DNA from: Brienomyrus brachyistius
Taxonomy: Eukaryota; Chordata; Actinopteri; Osteoglossiformes; Mormyridae
Assembly (NCBI RefSeq): GCF_023856365.1
Contig: NC_064541.1
Coordinates: 25,336,214-25,400,213 of the forward strand
Length of the DNA stretch: 64,000 bases
Direction: 5' to 3'
The translations under genes were made by a program, and so were the position numbers. The notes under the pieces were generated by a model. It worked only from the letters and a program-made list of their open reading frames with translations, was not told where the DNA came from and ran no database searches. Shown here in pieces: positions 11,001 to 24,040 of this stretch (positions are counted from its first letter, which is position 1; each line of letters opens with the position of its first letter).

Positions 11001-14000
11001 CCTTCTTTGACTCCAGGTGAGTTCATTCTTACTGCTCCTTCCTTACTGGAAAATTGGAACTAGAACTGGCTTTTCTTACTGGCATTCTGGAGAAACGTAC
11101 CTTTGATTTAGGCCCATTACAGTACCACACTGTACCTCACTGTACAACACTGCTGTGAAAGTTTAATAACTGTAAAACAGACAATAACTGAGTCCCACTA
11201 GAGGGAGACATCATCACACAAACAGTTTTTACAGTATAATCTTTTAGTTGTGTCAAAATCATGCGTCAAGCAATGACCAGGCAGGGTGTGGCTCTATTGT
11301 GTAGGACTGAGCGTGATACATGCTGACTGACCTTGTGCTTTGACCCCAAAACTTGCTCTCACCTATATATGTCTGTGTGTTTTGTGGAGAGCAAGCAGGA
11401 ACATGCATAAAACTGCCCAGTTTCCCCATGCTATTACAGTTGCAAGAAGTGACTGAGAAAGGCCGGGAGGTGACTAAAATATAATTTTGTAACTGTGCAA
11501 ATAGCTACTCCCGGAACAGCACCTATAATACATACATTGGGAAAGGCTACGTGATCGCAGGCATGGATGAGGGCCTGCTGGGTGTTTGCATTGGGGAGAG
11601 GAGGAGAATTACCATCCCACCACATCTGGCCTATGGCGAAGAGGGAACAGGTAAGCTATAAGGGGAGGTGGGTAGAGCACTGAATTCTGGGGTGGGTGTG
11701 GAAAATAGGTGGGCGACATGGTGGTGCAGTGGTTAGCACTGTTGCCTCACACCTCTGGGACCCGGGTTTGAGTCTCCGCCTGGGCCAGATGTGTGTGGAG
11801 TTTGCATGTTCTCCCCATATCGTCGTGGGGTTTCCTCCGGGTACTCCGGTTTCCCCCCACAGTCCAAAAACATCCATCCATCCATTTTCCAAACCGCTTA
11901 TCCTATTGGGTCGCGGGGGGTCCGGAGCCTATCCCGGAATCAATGGGCACGAGGCAGGGAACAACCCAGGATGGGGGGCCAGCCCATCGCAGGGCACACT
12001 CACACACCATTCACGCACACATGCACACCTACGGGCAATTCAGCAACTCCAATTAGCCTCAGCATGTTTTCGGACTGTGGGGGGAAACCGGAGTACCCGG
12101 AGGAAACCCCACGACGACACGGGGAGAACATGCAAACTCCGCACACATGTGACCCAGGCGGAGACTCGAACCCGGGTCCCAGAGGTGTGAGGCGACAGTG
12201 CTAACCACTGCACCACCATGCCGCCCAGTCCAAAAACATGCTGAGGCTAATTGGAGTTGCTAAATTGTCCGTAGGTGTGCATGTGCGAGTGAATGGTGTG
12301 CGAGTGAATGGTGTGCGAGTGAATGGTGTGCGAGTGAATGGTGTGCGAGTGAATGGTGTGCGATGGGCTGGCCCCCCATCCTGGGTTGTTCCCTGCCTCG
12401 TGCCCGTGGCTTCCGGGATAGGCTCCGGACCCCCCGCGACCCAGTAGGATAAGCGGTTTGGAAAATGAATGGATGGATGGATAGAAATTGGAAAAGATGT
12501 AACTAATTAACAGACCTTTTTTTGTTTTTAACATGCAGTAGTATAACATTATTATTAGATGATTGTAATAACTTGTTACCTTTTCTGCTGATTTAGGACA
12601 CGACAAGGTTGCCAGCGTCATATGTCTTAGTCCAGCCAGCTGCCGTTAGGTAGCAAGCGAGAAATTTGTTGCATTTGTTGCAAATTTGTTGCATTCTTTT
12701 TTTTTCATGTGAATTCTTAGAGCATTTAATGTAGCTGGAAGAATGTCAAGCACCTAGAAGAAAAGTCTGATGTTACCACTTTGAAATTAGTACAAATTTG
12801 ATTAACATACCAGTTACAAATGCTTACAAGTACATGATGTAGGCCTATTTTAGAGTGTGGTATGGCGAAAAGGAGGCTCTAATGAACTGTGGCACCTTAA
12901 ACCGGCACGGGATGTGAGAGGGAACAAAGGCCTGCAGAATCCTTAAACATCAGCACTCCAACAACATACGAGACACCGTGGAAATAATAAAATGCAGACG
13001 GACATAAATCTGCAGACAACTTAGGATGGGAGAAGTTTAATAGGTCTGTTTGAACATAGGTTCCCCACATGCAGTGGAAGAGCCCCCTTCACAAATCATC
13101 CATCCATATATTATACCTTTCCTGGAGGTCCCTACACTCCCTCGCCAGATGTGTCTCCTTAGCTCGTCTCTTATCCATCTCACTACCATAGTTCCTGGTA
13201 CTGGGCCCTTCAGTTCTGTCCTTAAAGCTCCTAAAATTTCCCTCAATGGCCTTACTGGCTCACATATCTTGTTCATATAGTATTACATGTTCAATAAATG
13301 TGAAAAATGGAATTAACATTTTAGAGGAATGAAAGATGATCATGATAAATTGGAAAAAACCATGCCCTTTTACATAAATATTGATTTTTATAGCATAATT
13401 GCTACTGCTACAGCTTGCATACACATTGTTTTACATATAAGCTTAGTGAAATTAGTTAATTGATATATGTACACAGTGAAACAAAAGTCTAAATGAATAT
13501 TGTGTATATGAGCATAATGAAATAAGAGTTAAATCCATGTTCAGTCTCCCGCTCTCAGCCAGGAGAACTAGAGAGCTACTCAAGGTCAGGTCATCTAGCA
13601 ACACACCATGTGCAGTTTCTCATATCTCCCACCGCCCAGCACAAGTGAGTCATTGATGGCGATCCCAGCATGCCCATTGTTATAGGGGTATCAAGCTACT
13701 TTAACCCCGCCCTCAACACATGAAGCCATGGTAACTGTATGAGACACCCAGTTCACCCAAAAACAATGGCACTGACACCCAGCCAACTCTCTGCTGTACG
13801 CTATGACCCTGGCTGAGGGTTAGAACTAACTGTCAGCTTTGTGAAAGTGATTAAATCGCCATTGTTGGCACACCACAGCAATGAAATATATCCTCTGCAT
13901 TTAACCTTGCGTACATGACATTACAACAGCAGCAGCCGTCGAATTCAATGCCCAGGGAGCAGTGCTTGGAAGTGGTGTCTTTCTGGGTACCTCAGGGGTA

Positions 14001-15600
14001 CTTTGCTGGTTGGGGATTTGAACCAGCAACCTTTCAATCACAAGTGCGCTTCTCTAAGCGTTAGGCCACCACCGGCCCATAGTCTCACTTACACAAATGA
14101 GTTTTTAACTTTGACTTCGCTGAGGCGTTTTTCTGGTGGACTAGTCCATTACTTTGGGGCCCTGCTCGGCAGCCAAATGAAGATCATTGAGCTCCAGGCA
14201 CATATGATACACAAGTACATAGTTTAAAACTACCACGTATGATTTAAGGTATACCTTACCCTCAACTTTATGATCAAACTTGTGCTTGTGGGTTGTACAA
14301 GCTGGTACAACTCACTCCAGCAGTACAACACTAGGAGCATTCAGGGAATATAGAGTGGTGGAGACGTACTTGAGACATCATTCGTTAGTGCTTAGTGATT
14401 TGCCTTCCCAAAGTCTGAATGATTACTCTGCTTGTCCCTCAGGCACCAGTATTCCTGGTTCAGCAGTGCTGGTGTTTGACGTCCTTGTGGTGGACTTCCA
14501 CAACCCCTCAGATACAGTGCAAATCACTACCAGTTTCAGGCCCGACGTCTGTGATACACGTAGTAAGAAGGGCGACTTTGTCAAGTACCACTACAATGCC
14601 AGCCTGATGGATGGCACCTTCATCGACTCCACGTAAGTATGGGCCACCCACAGTATGAGGGCCCAGGAGTAGGTAGCCTCGCATGTGCTTTTGCTTCTAA
14701 CTGCATTTTCCTACAGGTATCGCTATGAGAAGACTTACAACATAGTCCTGGGTGCAGGGCAAGTAGTTCTGGGGATGGAGATGGGCCTGCAGGACATGTG
14801 TGTGGGTGAGAAGCGCACACTGGTCATCCCACCTCATCTGGCCTATGGCGAGAGGGGAGTCGGTGAGTGTCCGCTAGAAATGGGCTGTGGTTTTTCCAAG
14901 TAACCTTAGAAGCCTGATACCGTCAGTATTTGACAGAGTGTCCTCTGCTTACGTGACTAGATGGGGAGGTCCCAAGCAGCGCTGTGCTGGCATTCGACAT
15001 CGAGCTGATCGACATGGAAGAGGGGCTTCCCGAGGGTTACATGTTTGTGTGGAAGGAGAACATCTCCCCCAGTCTTTTTGAAGACATGGATAAGAATAAG
15101 GATGCTAGAGTGGAACCAACAGAGGTGGGTGTCCTGATCCTCCAGGGCCAAACCTTATGTGTTAAATTGTCTCAGCCCAGTCTTCAGTGACACACAGACA
15201 GTCCACATTTTTGCTCCCTCCCAGCTCAAACAAACAAACCAGGCTGTGTGCAATTGGGCAAATATATTAGCGGTACCAAATGTGAATAACAAATTTCAGT
15301 AATGCATGCTTAGACGGAAAATTTAATTTTTTTTAAACTCGCACGGTGATATTAGTCGTAATCTTGACGAATCGCAATTTGTAACATAATCCATGCCCCC
15401 CACCCCCACTCTCCTTGCAGTTCTCGGACTACATCCTGCAGCAGGTAAATGAGGGTAAAGGTCGCCTTGCTCCCGGCTTCGACCCACACAGCATAATCGA
15501 GAACATGTTCACCAACCAGGATCGCAATGGTGATGGCAAAATTACAGAGAATGAATTCAAACTGAAGGCAGATGAGTTACAAGAGCATGATGAACTTTAG
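8043..15600 (+). CDS. fkbp10: FKBP10 (FKBP65), ER peptidyl-prolyl isomerase and collagen chaperone
   Basis: Exons: 8043-8245, 8946-9091, 9763-9952, 10174-10319, 10827-11016, 11505-11650, 14443-14632, 14717-14862, 14961-15124, 15421-15600, all phase-consistent, 566 residues. Exons 3-8 alternate exactly 190 and 146 nt, so each FKBP domain is one exon pair and domains recur every 112 residues (about 48, 160, 272, 384). Domains begin DFVRYHY or equivalent and carry the LAYG motif; domains 2-4 have N-glycosylation sequons (NGT, NGT, NAS) in the same place. Two EF-hand loops follow: [12 protein letters not shown] (496-507) and [12 protein letters not shown] (541-552). The protein ends HDEL, an ER-retrieval signal. 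The chosen start gives a signal peptide ([20 protein letters not shown]); an in-frame upstream ATG at 7953 does not. Mammalian FKBP65 assists procollagen folding and activates lysyl hydroxylase 2. It is divergently paired with P3H4. Confidence 0.96.
8366..8490. repeat. Dispersed repeat, copy B (FKBP10 intron 1)
   Basis: Matches 5583-5700 in the same orientation over about 110 bases with small gaps. Family not recognised. Confidence 0.75.
9298..9545. repeat. Dispersed repeat, copy A (FKBP10 intron 2)
   Basis: Matches 20588-20800. Both contain acagttttattaccttgta, then a shared gggtttgca-cactacccaaac block, a tagctaatt-tagg block and a taagagttcttg-like end. Family not recognised; no coding capacity. 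Confidence 0.75.
11874..12226 (-). mobile_element. Nested inverted copy of the same SINE, with 13-bp TSD
   Basis: A minus-strand copy running from ccatccatcc (its tail) to ccaccatgccgccc (its head). The host SINE sequence agtccaaaaacat flanks it exactly on both sides (11861-11873 and 12227-12239), a target-site duplication from target-primed reverse transcription. Confidence 0.88.
12290..12363. repeat. 15-bp minisatellite inside the SINE
   Basis: About five copies of gtgcgagtgaatggt in the body of the plus-strand SINE copy. Ordinary copies carry one such unit, so this is a local expansion. Confidence 0.9.
13835..14085 (-). mobile_element. Second tRNA-derived SINE family
   Basis: The complement starts with a tRNA-like head (ggcctaacgcttagagaagc, then the B box ggttcaaatccc) and continues into a body resembling a common fish SINE with aaatgcagaggat. 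It is diverged and lies in FKBP10 intron 6. Confidence 0.7.
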
Positions 15601-18600
15601 GCCGCGACCAGGGTCCTGAAGCCACCATTTTTACAAGCCACAGCCATGCTGAGTAAATTTTCCATCCTTCCGGGATGCACAGGTAACACAGGAGGCTGAA
15701 CGGACAGTACAAAGAATGTTTTCCGTGTCAGTCAATTTTTTTAAAACTTTTTCTTTTGTCTCCCCCCAATGTTTTACGAGGTATTTTATCTGCATTGAAT
15801 CAACAGTACACACAGGTTACTCATACCTAGCTGGTCTAAACAAAAAGTTTTACGTATGTAAATAGGATCTTTTTGTATTTTTCTGTTGAGGTTGATATTT
15901 TTGTGGATACCTTGCTGAACTATGAACTACGCATAACATTCTGGAACATTCAAAGGCACACTACCATGGTTAGTGGCCCCTGAGCTTTTTCAAATTATCA
16001 TAGCAGCCCCCCAGACTTTAGCCCGGGTGAGGCCGTGCCTTAAAGCACCCCCAGGAATATTTCAAGATTAGCGTCTTGGCTGACAATCTGACATGCAAAG
16101 CCAGTTTGAATAGTTTGTTTAAAAATATTGACTAGACAATTACCTAGGGGCTACTTCAGGCGATTCTTTTAAGTTGTTAATTTGCAAGTGCGATTAGAAG
16201 TGTGTGTGTGTTAATTTTGGTGGTGGGGGGTTGCCTTCCTGGCTTTAAAGTTTAATTCTTTTATACATTCTTTGTCCTTACCATCTGTGGAAGTTTAAAT
16301 TTCAGAAGGACAAAAAGAATTCAAAATTGACACTCTGTATCCGGAGATGATTTCCTTATTGAATTTCTCATGCACGAGGAGGTCCCCCAGACAGTCACCT
16401 GCTTTGTAAACATGGGGAGTGGGGTCTAATGCAACCCCTGTCACTCATTTCTCTCCTAACTCGCGTCACTAAATCAGTTTTCATTCCTCGAGCTCTAAAA
16501 AGTTGTTTCCAGTGCCAATATGACGTTTGTGATTCTTATAAAAACTGAATTACAGGAAATATTTCTGTATTTGTATAAACAGGAAAAATTAGGAACCGTC
16601 TGCTGACTCCTGGATCAGCGTAAGCTCCAAGGCCAGACACTCTTGTGTTCTGCCCTCTGCGCACACTGCAGATTCCTGCGAGGTTAGCTCGACCGTTACG
16701 GCGAAATAGCCAAGTCACTTATTTGTATAGTGCATTTAAGAACTGCAGGGGTTGGACCCAAGGTCCTTTCCAGTTGATGGAAAAATGGATTAACAAGTAT
16801 TACATAGATACTATATAATATTATATTATATAGTAATATATAAGAACAACATGAAAATATGCATACAAAAAAAATAAGAATTAGATTTAAAAAATAATGA
16901 AATGTAACAACAAAGAGAAAAAACCGTAAAAGGGCAATTAAAAATGAGTATTATTAACGTGAATTTAGAGTAAATTAAGGGTGGACTTGGCAGAATGGGA
17001 GAAGCGGTGAAAGCAAGAGAGATACATCATCAATAGCAGAGCAGGACTTTATAGTAGGATGGGGGGGGGGGTGCAGAGAGAGCCTGGTCACCTTGTGAGG
17101 GTTAGGGTAAGTGGCCGGGGGACAGAATGTGGAATTAGCAGGTCGGAGATGTATCATGGGGCTAAAGCATTGAGCACTTTTAAAAACAAATAGCAGAATT
17201 TAAAAACCAGCTCTGTATTTGACATTATCCCAATAGGTAAGCGATTACATGGTAAATCCAGAAAAAGTTACTGAGTAAAATGATGTAAAAGCATTTCTTT
17301 TAATACATGCATAACTGAATATTGGTATGGATGTTATTCCCCAGCCCACAGGACCAGGAATACATGCTTTTTACTGCTTAATATCTGCTCTGATGCTGAT
17401 GGATTTTCCCGTCTCTTGCTACACCCACAATGTTCTTTCCCCTAGTATGCTGCTCCCACAGCTTACCCCAGTTCCTGCCCTGGGGAGGGACATTCACAAA
17501 TACACATGTAGGACAAGCCAAGGCCTGACCACAGTCCCATCATGCACTTCTTCTCCAGCAGGCCTTCTTTCCTGTTCTCCAGGTTTTGTACCACACAACA
17601 CCTCGGACTATTATTTTCAAAAACCAGTTGAAACTTAAGCCAAATCAAGGTTGATTCAAGACTTTTACTGAGGCTAAGGGCAGTGAAAGAGTAGAGTCTT
17701 GACAACAATGCTGCTGTGTACTCACTCACCTGGAGTGCATGATTTGCGCGTGAAAGATATGCTGCGTGAGCCCGGTGTGCTGAATATCACTAAATGGACT
17801 GAAAAACAGTGTTCTCATATAGAAGTAAATTATATGCGTTGACTTACCCATTTTTTACCAGTGTGTATGTGGTTTTAATAAATAAATGATTGTGGCTCTG
17901 AATTATTTGTATCATATCTAATATTGTCTGAAACATTTTTTGACCCTTCATTTATGTGACACCCTCATATTTTTGGATACAGTAGACATATATGGCATTG
18001 TGGGTTAAATTGAACAAGTGAGTTACACGTTACACAACGGTGTTGCAGGCCTCGGTCTGGAACATGACACCCCCTGCAGAGGTAATGCTCTATGTATTGA
18101 TAAATCAGGAGGCTGTAGGGTTACCCCCGGGGACTCATCCGATCAGAGGAAACTGAATATCGCCTTGTTTCAGGAGGTGGTAGGAGCACCATGTACCAGG
18201 ACCATGTCCAACAGTCCAGTTAGTATGTGTGCTATGCACCAGATTACTAGTGTCAATATTATCAGCACAATGGAGAATAAATACTAGAAAACCAAGAAAG
18301 ATGCATCATGAGGTATCTGGAAGGCCATGCAGAGCTTTATGGGGCCATCAATCTTCTAGCTGCTCATCTGGGTTACAGCCAATAAGTCTGTGGTTACAAA
18401 ACCGAAAGAAGCAGCAGAACATTTCTAATATAGTGGTTTGATATTTCATCAAAGGGAGGTTCATGATGATCAACGCCAATGTTCCATTCCTGAGCTTCTA
18501 CCCCAAGTCTTTCCTCAGGCCTCTTGATTATTTGCTAGTCCTTTTTCAGACAATGGCTCAAGCTGAGATCCCTTCTTACTTGGTAACATTAGTCTCAGAA

Positions 18601-18744
18601 TTGACCCCTTGCCAGGGAAGAAGCCCTCAAGTCCTTGGTCACATCTCACATTGTTCTTTCAAAAAAAAAAAAAAAAATCTCAGAACTAGGTCAATTCCCA
18701 CAGTCAGGTTAACATACACACAAAATTATAGTGAATTATAGAGA

Positions 18745-18885
18745 TCTTCATAGAGCATTGATAATGCATGATAAACGTGGCTATAATGTGTTGTGCTTTT
18801 TATAAATAGTTATAGCCATGTTTATAATACTTTATGAATGCATTATAATGCAGTATGAATGTATATATAATGCATTATACATGGG
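18745..18885. repeat. AT-rich palindromic repeat (MITE-like)
   Basis: Contains repeated and inverted forms of tgcattataatg and ttataatac around 18752-18880, the pattern of small inverted-repeat elements in fish genomes. Ends were not resolved. Confidence 0.45.
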
Positions 18886-20587
18886 TCCTTTTGTCATGAA
18901 AATTTCACTGAGCCGATTGTTTAAAGAGTCTGACAAACTTTATTGTATCGCAAAGCTTTGGGGAAACAGGCACTCAGCAGGCTCTCATGCATCTTGCGCT
19001 CTATTCCTCAAACAACAAGTGCATATATATTTTATAGCCAAAAACGCGGCAGTTTACAGACAGTTCAAGTAGGGGTCGGATATCTGGACATTAGTTACTT
19101 CTGCTTAATGGGGCCCAGTATCAGTTCAAGGCACAGTTGACCTATTCATCATTCATCCTTTTGGATATTTAAACAAGTTGAGTTCCGCCGATTTCTTCAT
19201 CTCATTTCCTCATATGTTCCTTGTTCTCTTTCCACATATCCTTGACCAACAACATACATGCATTTCTCATATTGATTACCGCAGCAGATTTACTTCTCGG
19301 GTCAGGTCTGTGCCATGGTCTGGTCCTCTTGCAAAATAGACTCATACCAACACATATTAGTTCCTTACAAAATGCTTCTTATCTAAAAGTGGAAACCTAT
19401 TACTTAAGGAAGTTTGCATTATTGTATTATTTGTTTAGTATATTAAATATTTCAAAGCAGAAAATCGTTGTAATCAGTGTTATCAGGAGTTTCATTATTA
19501 ATTACTGATTGAATTTGCATTGAATTTACATAAAGTGTGGTAGGAAAATCCATGGTTAAGTAAAGTGTTACTGTGATTTTTAAAGTTAAAAGGTACAAAT
19601 TAAGTACTCAATCAGTATTATTCCTGTTAATCCGCTAATCTTCCTTGTGCATAACCTATAACCAGAATACTGTAACCATGTTATAGCTTTATCTGCATAT
19701 GAACCTAAAAAAGACAAAAAAGTTTTTTGTGTCAAGGAGGAATGTAAGAAAGGAAGATAATGTGGTCAAGGCCATGAATCTGGCTGGCCTAGCAACTGGC
19801 TGAGTGTGAGACTGATAAGGGCCATCTAGCGGGGCATCTGTGAGGGAACAAGTGGGGCCCTGTACCTCCAAGTAAGGAGGAATCTCAGCTTGAGACCTTG
19901 AGCCACCTTCTGCAAAAAAAATCTAGTGTATAAGAAACTTTCAGAAACTTGGGAAAGAATGTCGGTTAGTGTGTGAGCTTCTCTTAATAATGTTCAAATA
20001 CTAAGGTAACCAGGAAATATTAAGTGACATTACAAATCTTATTCTGATTCCATGTCTAAGTTTTGTGGACCACTGAATTTGGGGTCTCCTCTGGGATGGA
20101 AAGATTCTGCTGATTGTGGGACCCACAGAAGAGTCCAGAGCCAGCAGAGGAGGACAATCATCTGGAGGTGTCTGAGCCAAAGTTAGAACAGTCCACTCTG
20201 GGTCTGGTCTTGTTCTGGACCAAGAAATTTTGGAGTGAAGTGAAACAGGGGTGAGGTAGGAAATCATTTCTCTACTGTGATAAAACTGATGCCTGTTTCC
20301 ATACAGTCCTGCTACAGTCAGATTCATGTTCTTTAATTTGTTACTCCTCTTTTCTATGGACTGCATCAGCTGTAATGGACACTATGGTCAGTGATGACCC
20401 ATAGTAGCAGAAATTGTATGCCAATGCATCATACACAACCTATATGTTAGACGGCATCTGTAATTTTAAACCTACACAGCCAAAACTAAACGGATGTAAA
20501 GTCAGCATGGTAATGAATGAGTACCCAGTGACAGATCAGTGATTTCAGAATTAAAACATTACAGCATATCTTTCACATCTGAATTGG

Positions 20588-20800
20588 CTGTATCAGGGTG
20601 GTCAACTGGCTGGCGTGAGAATTTCAATTTGAAACAACTCTGCACACTCTTTTTACATGCATACTTGTAACAGTTTTATTACCTTGTAGGTAAATAGGGT
20701 TTGCAAACTACCCAAACGCTTCTGATGTAGCTAATTTTAGGTTTGTAATGGAACATTTGCAGTAAGATTTCTTGCGAAAGTGTTTGAAAGCATTAGTGTT
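20588..20800. repeat. Dispersed repeat, copy B
   Basis: Diverged, same-orientation match to 9298-9545 in FKBP10 intron 2, sharing acagttttattaccttgta and flanking blocks. Confidence 0.75.
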
Positions 20801-21204
20801 GCGCCAGATGTGTGAAAGCTGGAAGCTGTGCTATTTTACTGTACTGGCATTGACAGCTCCCTCCAGCATTTATACAACCTGGCGCCTGTCTACAACTTCT
20901 GGGTCCCATGACATATATCACGTTGGGCTCGCTCAATTTTACGTATAACTTGTTTTCAAGGGTCCCTGTTAAGTGCAGGGTGCCCTGAATCTGTCAGGGT
21001 ATCCATGCCCCTCCAACCCCTCTGTACCCCGATCGTCACCAGCTGTTTCCTGTTATTTTCGCTTGTCTTGTGTATTTCAGACGTTTTCACCATGTTGTCT
21101 GCCAGCAATAAAGCCCCTTGTCTTTGGATCTCCTTGTACTTGACCCAGCTTCCCCTGCACGCGGTCATCACATTGAGAGGCCGAATTACTACGTGATATT
21201 TTTT

Positions 21205-21560
21205 TTTTACCGTAAAATAGATAAGACTTTATTGATCCCACACTGGGGAAATGTACTTGTTGTAACAGCCAGTAAATAAAAAGCTATAGAAAAGAAACAG
21301 ACCAAAAAATACTGTAACAAATACAATAATAAAATTAGTGCACACAATTACACATATTGCACGGACCCAAAATACGCATACATACAGATTGCACCGAGTG
21401 ATGTAAATATAGATCTATGCCTATGCAGCGGATATTGCACAATATAGAGAATTGTGACATAATTTATTAACTTTAGATGACTGAGATGTTATAAAGTCTG
21501 ATGGCAAATGTTCAGTAACAAAGATATTACGGCTGGAAAACTGAATGCAAAGTTAAGTTA
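21205..21560 (+). mobile_element. LINE-like 3' tail fragment
   Basis: Begins with the sequence around gactttattgatcccacact, followed by ggggaaat. It later has aaagtctgatggcaaatg, a pairing common in fish LINE 3' ends. No reverse-transcriptase frame remains. Family not assigned. Confidence 0.5.
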
Positions 21561-22099
21561 ATAGCGGCGTGGGAGTTGAGGTTTAAACTCGAACCGGCTT
21601 TCTGGAGTATCAGTATACAACCATATATCCCTAAATACATGTTCGGAAAAAAAACTGAGGTATTTCCGAAAGTGGGTTCAGGTTTAAACTTTACCTATGA
21701 CATCGCAGTAAATCAGCTTTCAATAAAAGGGGGGCGAAAAAAACCGTTTTTTCATCAAATTTAAATTTGAAATGCGGAAATGTGACGACAGTCCTACGGC
21801 AAACGTTCGCACTTCTGGTTCTTTCACCAAACTGACATTTTACTCCATATTCCACACACATCATCTTTGATCATAGAACATAAACCTTAATTGGACTCGT
21901 TTGTTTGGAGAAGTGACCAAATCAGAGGTAAGTTTTTACAGTCTGATTTATAGTTAATCCAGATAATTTATGTTTTAGTAATTTAAGAAGATAGCAGCCA
22001 TTGAAACTGGATTGATTAATCTGACCTTTTCAATGGCTGCCTTAGCCATCATTAACAGATGCCTGTAATTTCACCAGACATTTGATACGTTATAATATC

Positions 22100-22640
22100 A
22101 GCTCCTTTGCATGCATGCATGCTGGGGGGGGCAGGCTTCGTGCTAAACTTTGTCACACTAAGAAATGGGAACAAACTGACACACAGGCAGGAAGAAAAGG
22201 GGGGCTTCGGCCCTTATCGTAGTGTAAGTAAAATTAGAAAAGCAGAAGGTGCATTATCAGGGTTATGGTGACATTATGCATATGCTTCACCTGCGGGGCC
22301 TAACAATGGAGGGGGTCGCAGACGCTGCAACATAACAGGATGAGATAAAAGGAAAAGGTTGTGGGTACTAACGCACAGCACTGTCAAAACAAGAGTTGTA
22401 TGTCACGAGAGTGGAAAGATACTAACAAGAACAGCAGACGCCCTAGACGGGTTATAAAAGCCAGACACAGACAACAGAGAGCTGAGCTTCCTCGGGTATG
22501 TACTGTTTGTGCATCTGAGTGTGGCTCCCGGATCGCGATCTGTGCAAGGAATAAAAAGAGAGCTGACTTACAACCGTCCTTCGCCTCACGTATGCATCTC
22601 TTCCCTCATCAACGGACTCGGCGGAGTCAAACTCCAACAA
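22100..22640 (+). mobile_element. Possible solo LTR
   Basis: A TATAAAA box (22453-22459) is followed about 90 bases later by AATAAA (22550-22555), then a GC-rich stretch ending caaca near 22638: a U3-R-U5-like order. No gag/pol is adjacent. The left boundary and target duplication could not be fixed, so this is tentative. Confidence 0.3.
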
Positions 22641-22686
22641 TAGATAATTCGGTTCTGCATCGGTCGGAGTGCTGTGAGAGAACGAC

Positions 22687-22762
22687 AGATTAGTCCAGTT
22701 TGGGGGATGATTAGTCCAGTTTGGGGGATGATTAGTCCAGTTTGGGGGATGATTAGTCCGTC
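22687..22762. repeat. 21-bp tandem repeat, about 3.5 copies
   Basis: Repeated unit tagtccagtttgggggatga. Confidence 0.9.
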
Positions 22763-23936
22763 AGGTGTGTGGCATAAACTGAAGGCGGCACAGCTGGTCT
22801 GAATGAGGGTGAAGAGACTGAACATGACGCTGCTTATAATCCACTGTGTGCAGGATTCTCATCGTGTGATTAGCTTAATGAAACAAAGAAGACTTATAGG
22901 CTGAATCTATCATGGGGGTAAGGTGGCTAGTTAAAACACGGTAATCTAGTTGGTCGCCTACATGAGTATCGTGCGAATAAGCTTAAAAGACGTTCAGTGG
23001 AAGAAACATCCGGTATGATGAATGGTTGCTCTGCTACAGGTATGTATGAATATACTTAAGCTATATATTCCGTTTGGCTTCCCTGTCAGCCAGTATGGGA
23101 CCATGTTAATGAGATACCTTAATTCTGCTCTTCTTTAAATGGGAACATTTTAGCCCTAGGGACACATGTCCAGTACCAGAGAGGAACGGCAATGGTACAT
23201 GACCAGAATTTAATGCTGATGGCACTGATCTGCTTATTTAACTTACTCCTGTAAATTGTCTTACTGATATCACATTTAGGTCTTTGACCTGAGCCTAATT
23301 TATTTTGTAGCAGAACCATGAGTCTGTGTGCATTTACTAGTTATGTTGAGGTACGTTATTTAGCTGTCTGTCTAGGTTGGTTTTATTGCATGTTTGTGCT
23401 CTGCCTATGGTAAATAATCAAGGAGAAATGTATTGGCTACGACATAAAAGCACGTTATTGGCGAGTGAACCCAGTGGAGTCTTACCTTTTTCACACCAAG
23501 CTCTGGCTGGAGCTCACACGGGCCTCACCGAAAAACGGCTGGCATTCACACTGCACTTGGTGCCGACGATGACGTCAGTGTGTGCGTATTGCTATGAGAT
23601 GGGTACGGTTTCGATAGTGAAGACAAAAATAGAGGATTGTGCGAAATGCGATGAAGGGCAAGACTTCTTGAATTTACTGCAAATACTTACAAATCGGTCG
23701 GTCGGCGATGCATTCATGGCTGAATTACAGTACGAGTCATGCATATGCGGGGATGTACACACACGCGCACACACATGACCAACTTGCGTGCTTCCTATCT
23801 AAATGGGGACCGTCCGTTCATTTCTATGGGGGAAAAACCCTAATCCCAATCACGACACCCTCAACCCCTAACCTTAACCATAAGTAACCAACCAAAATAC
23901 AAGACTTTTGGCACACTTGATTGCATTCGCAGATTT

Positions 23937-24040
<104 letters not shown>

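Larger units (their letters stand above)
11708..12482 (+). mobile_element. tRNA-derived SINE, split by a nested inverted copy
   Basis: The 5' part has a tRNA-like A box (tggtgcagtgg) and B box (gggtttgagtctcc). The body reads gtgtggagtttgcatgttct and onward, and the 3' end is (tgga)n. The copy is interrupted at 11874 and resumes at 12240. It sits in FKBP10 intron 6. Other copies are at 41519, 47000, 58468, 61964 and 63843. Confidence 0.85.

Noticed and set aside
13960..14085. tRNA gene on the minus strand
   Set aside because: The A- and B-box-like head belongs to a SINE, with SINE body following; the cloverleaf is not intact.
22361..22693. 110-codon plus-strand frame
   Set aside because: Arg/Lys-rich with no domain, spanning the TATA and AATAAA signals of a possible LTR; more likely non-coding.
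23377..23778. 133-codon plus-strand frame with CxxC pairs
   Set aside because: Cysteines are irregular, the frame ends in a CA-rich repeat, and no family or splice partner is evident.
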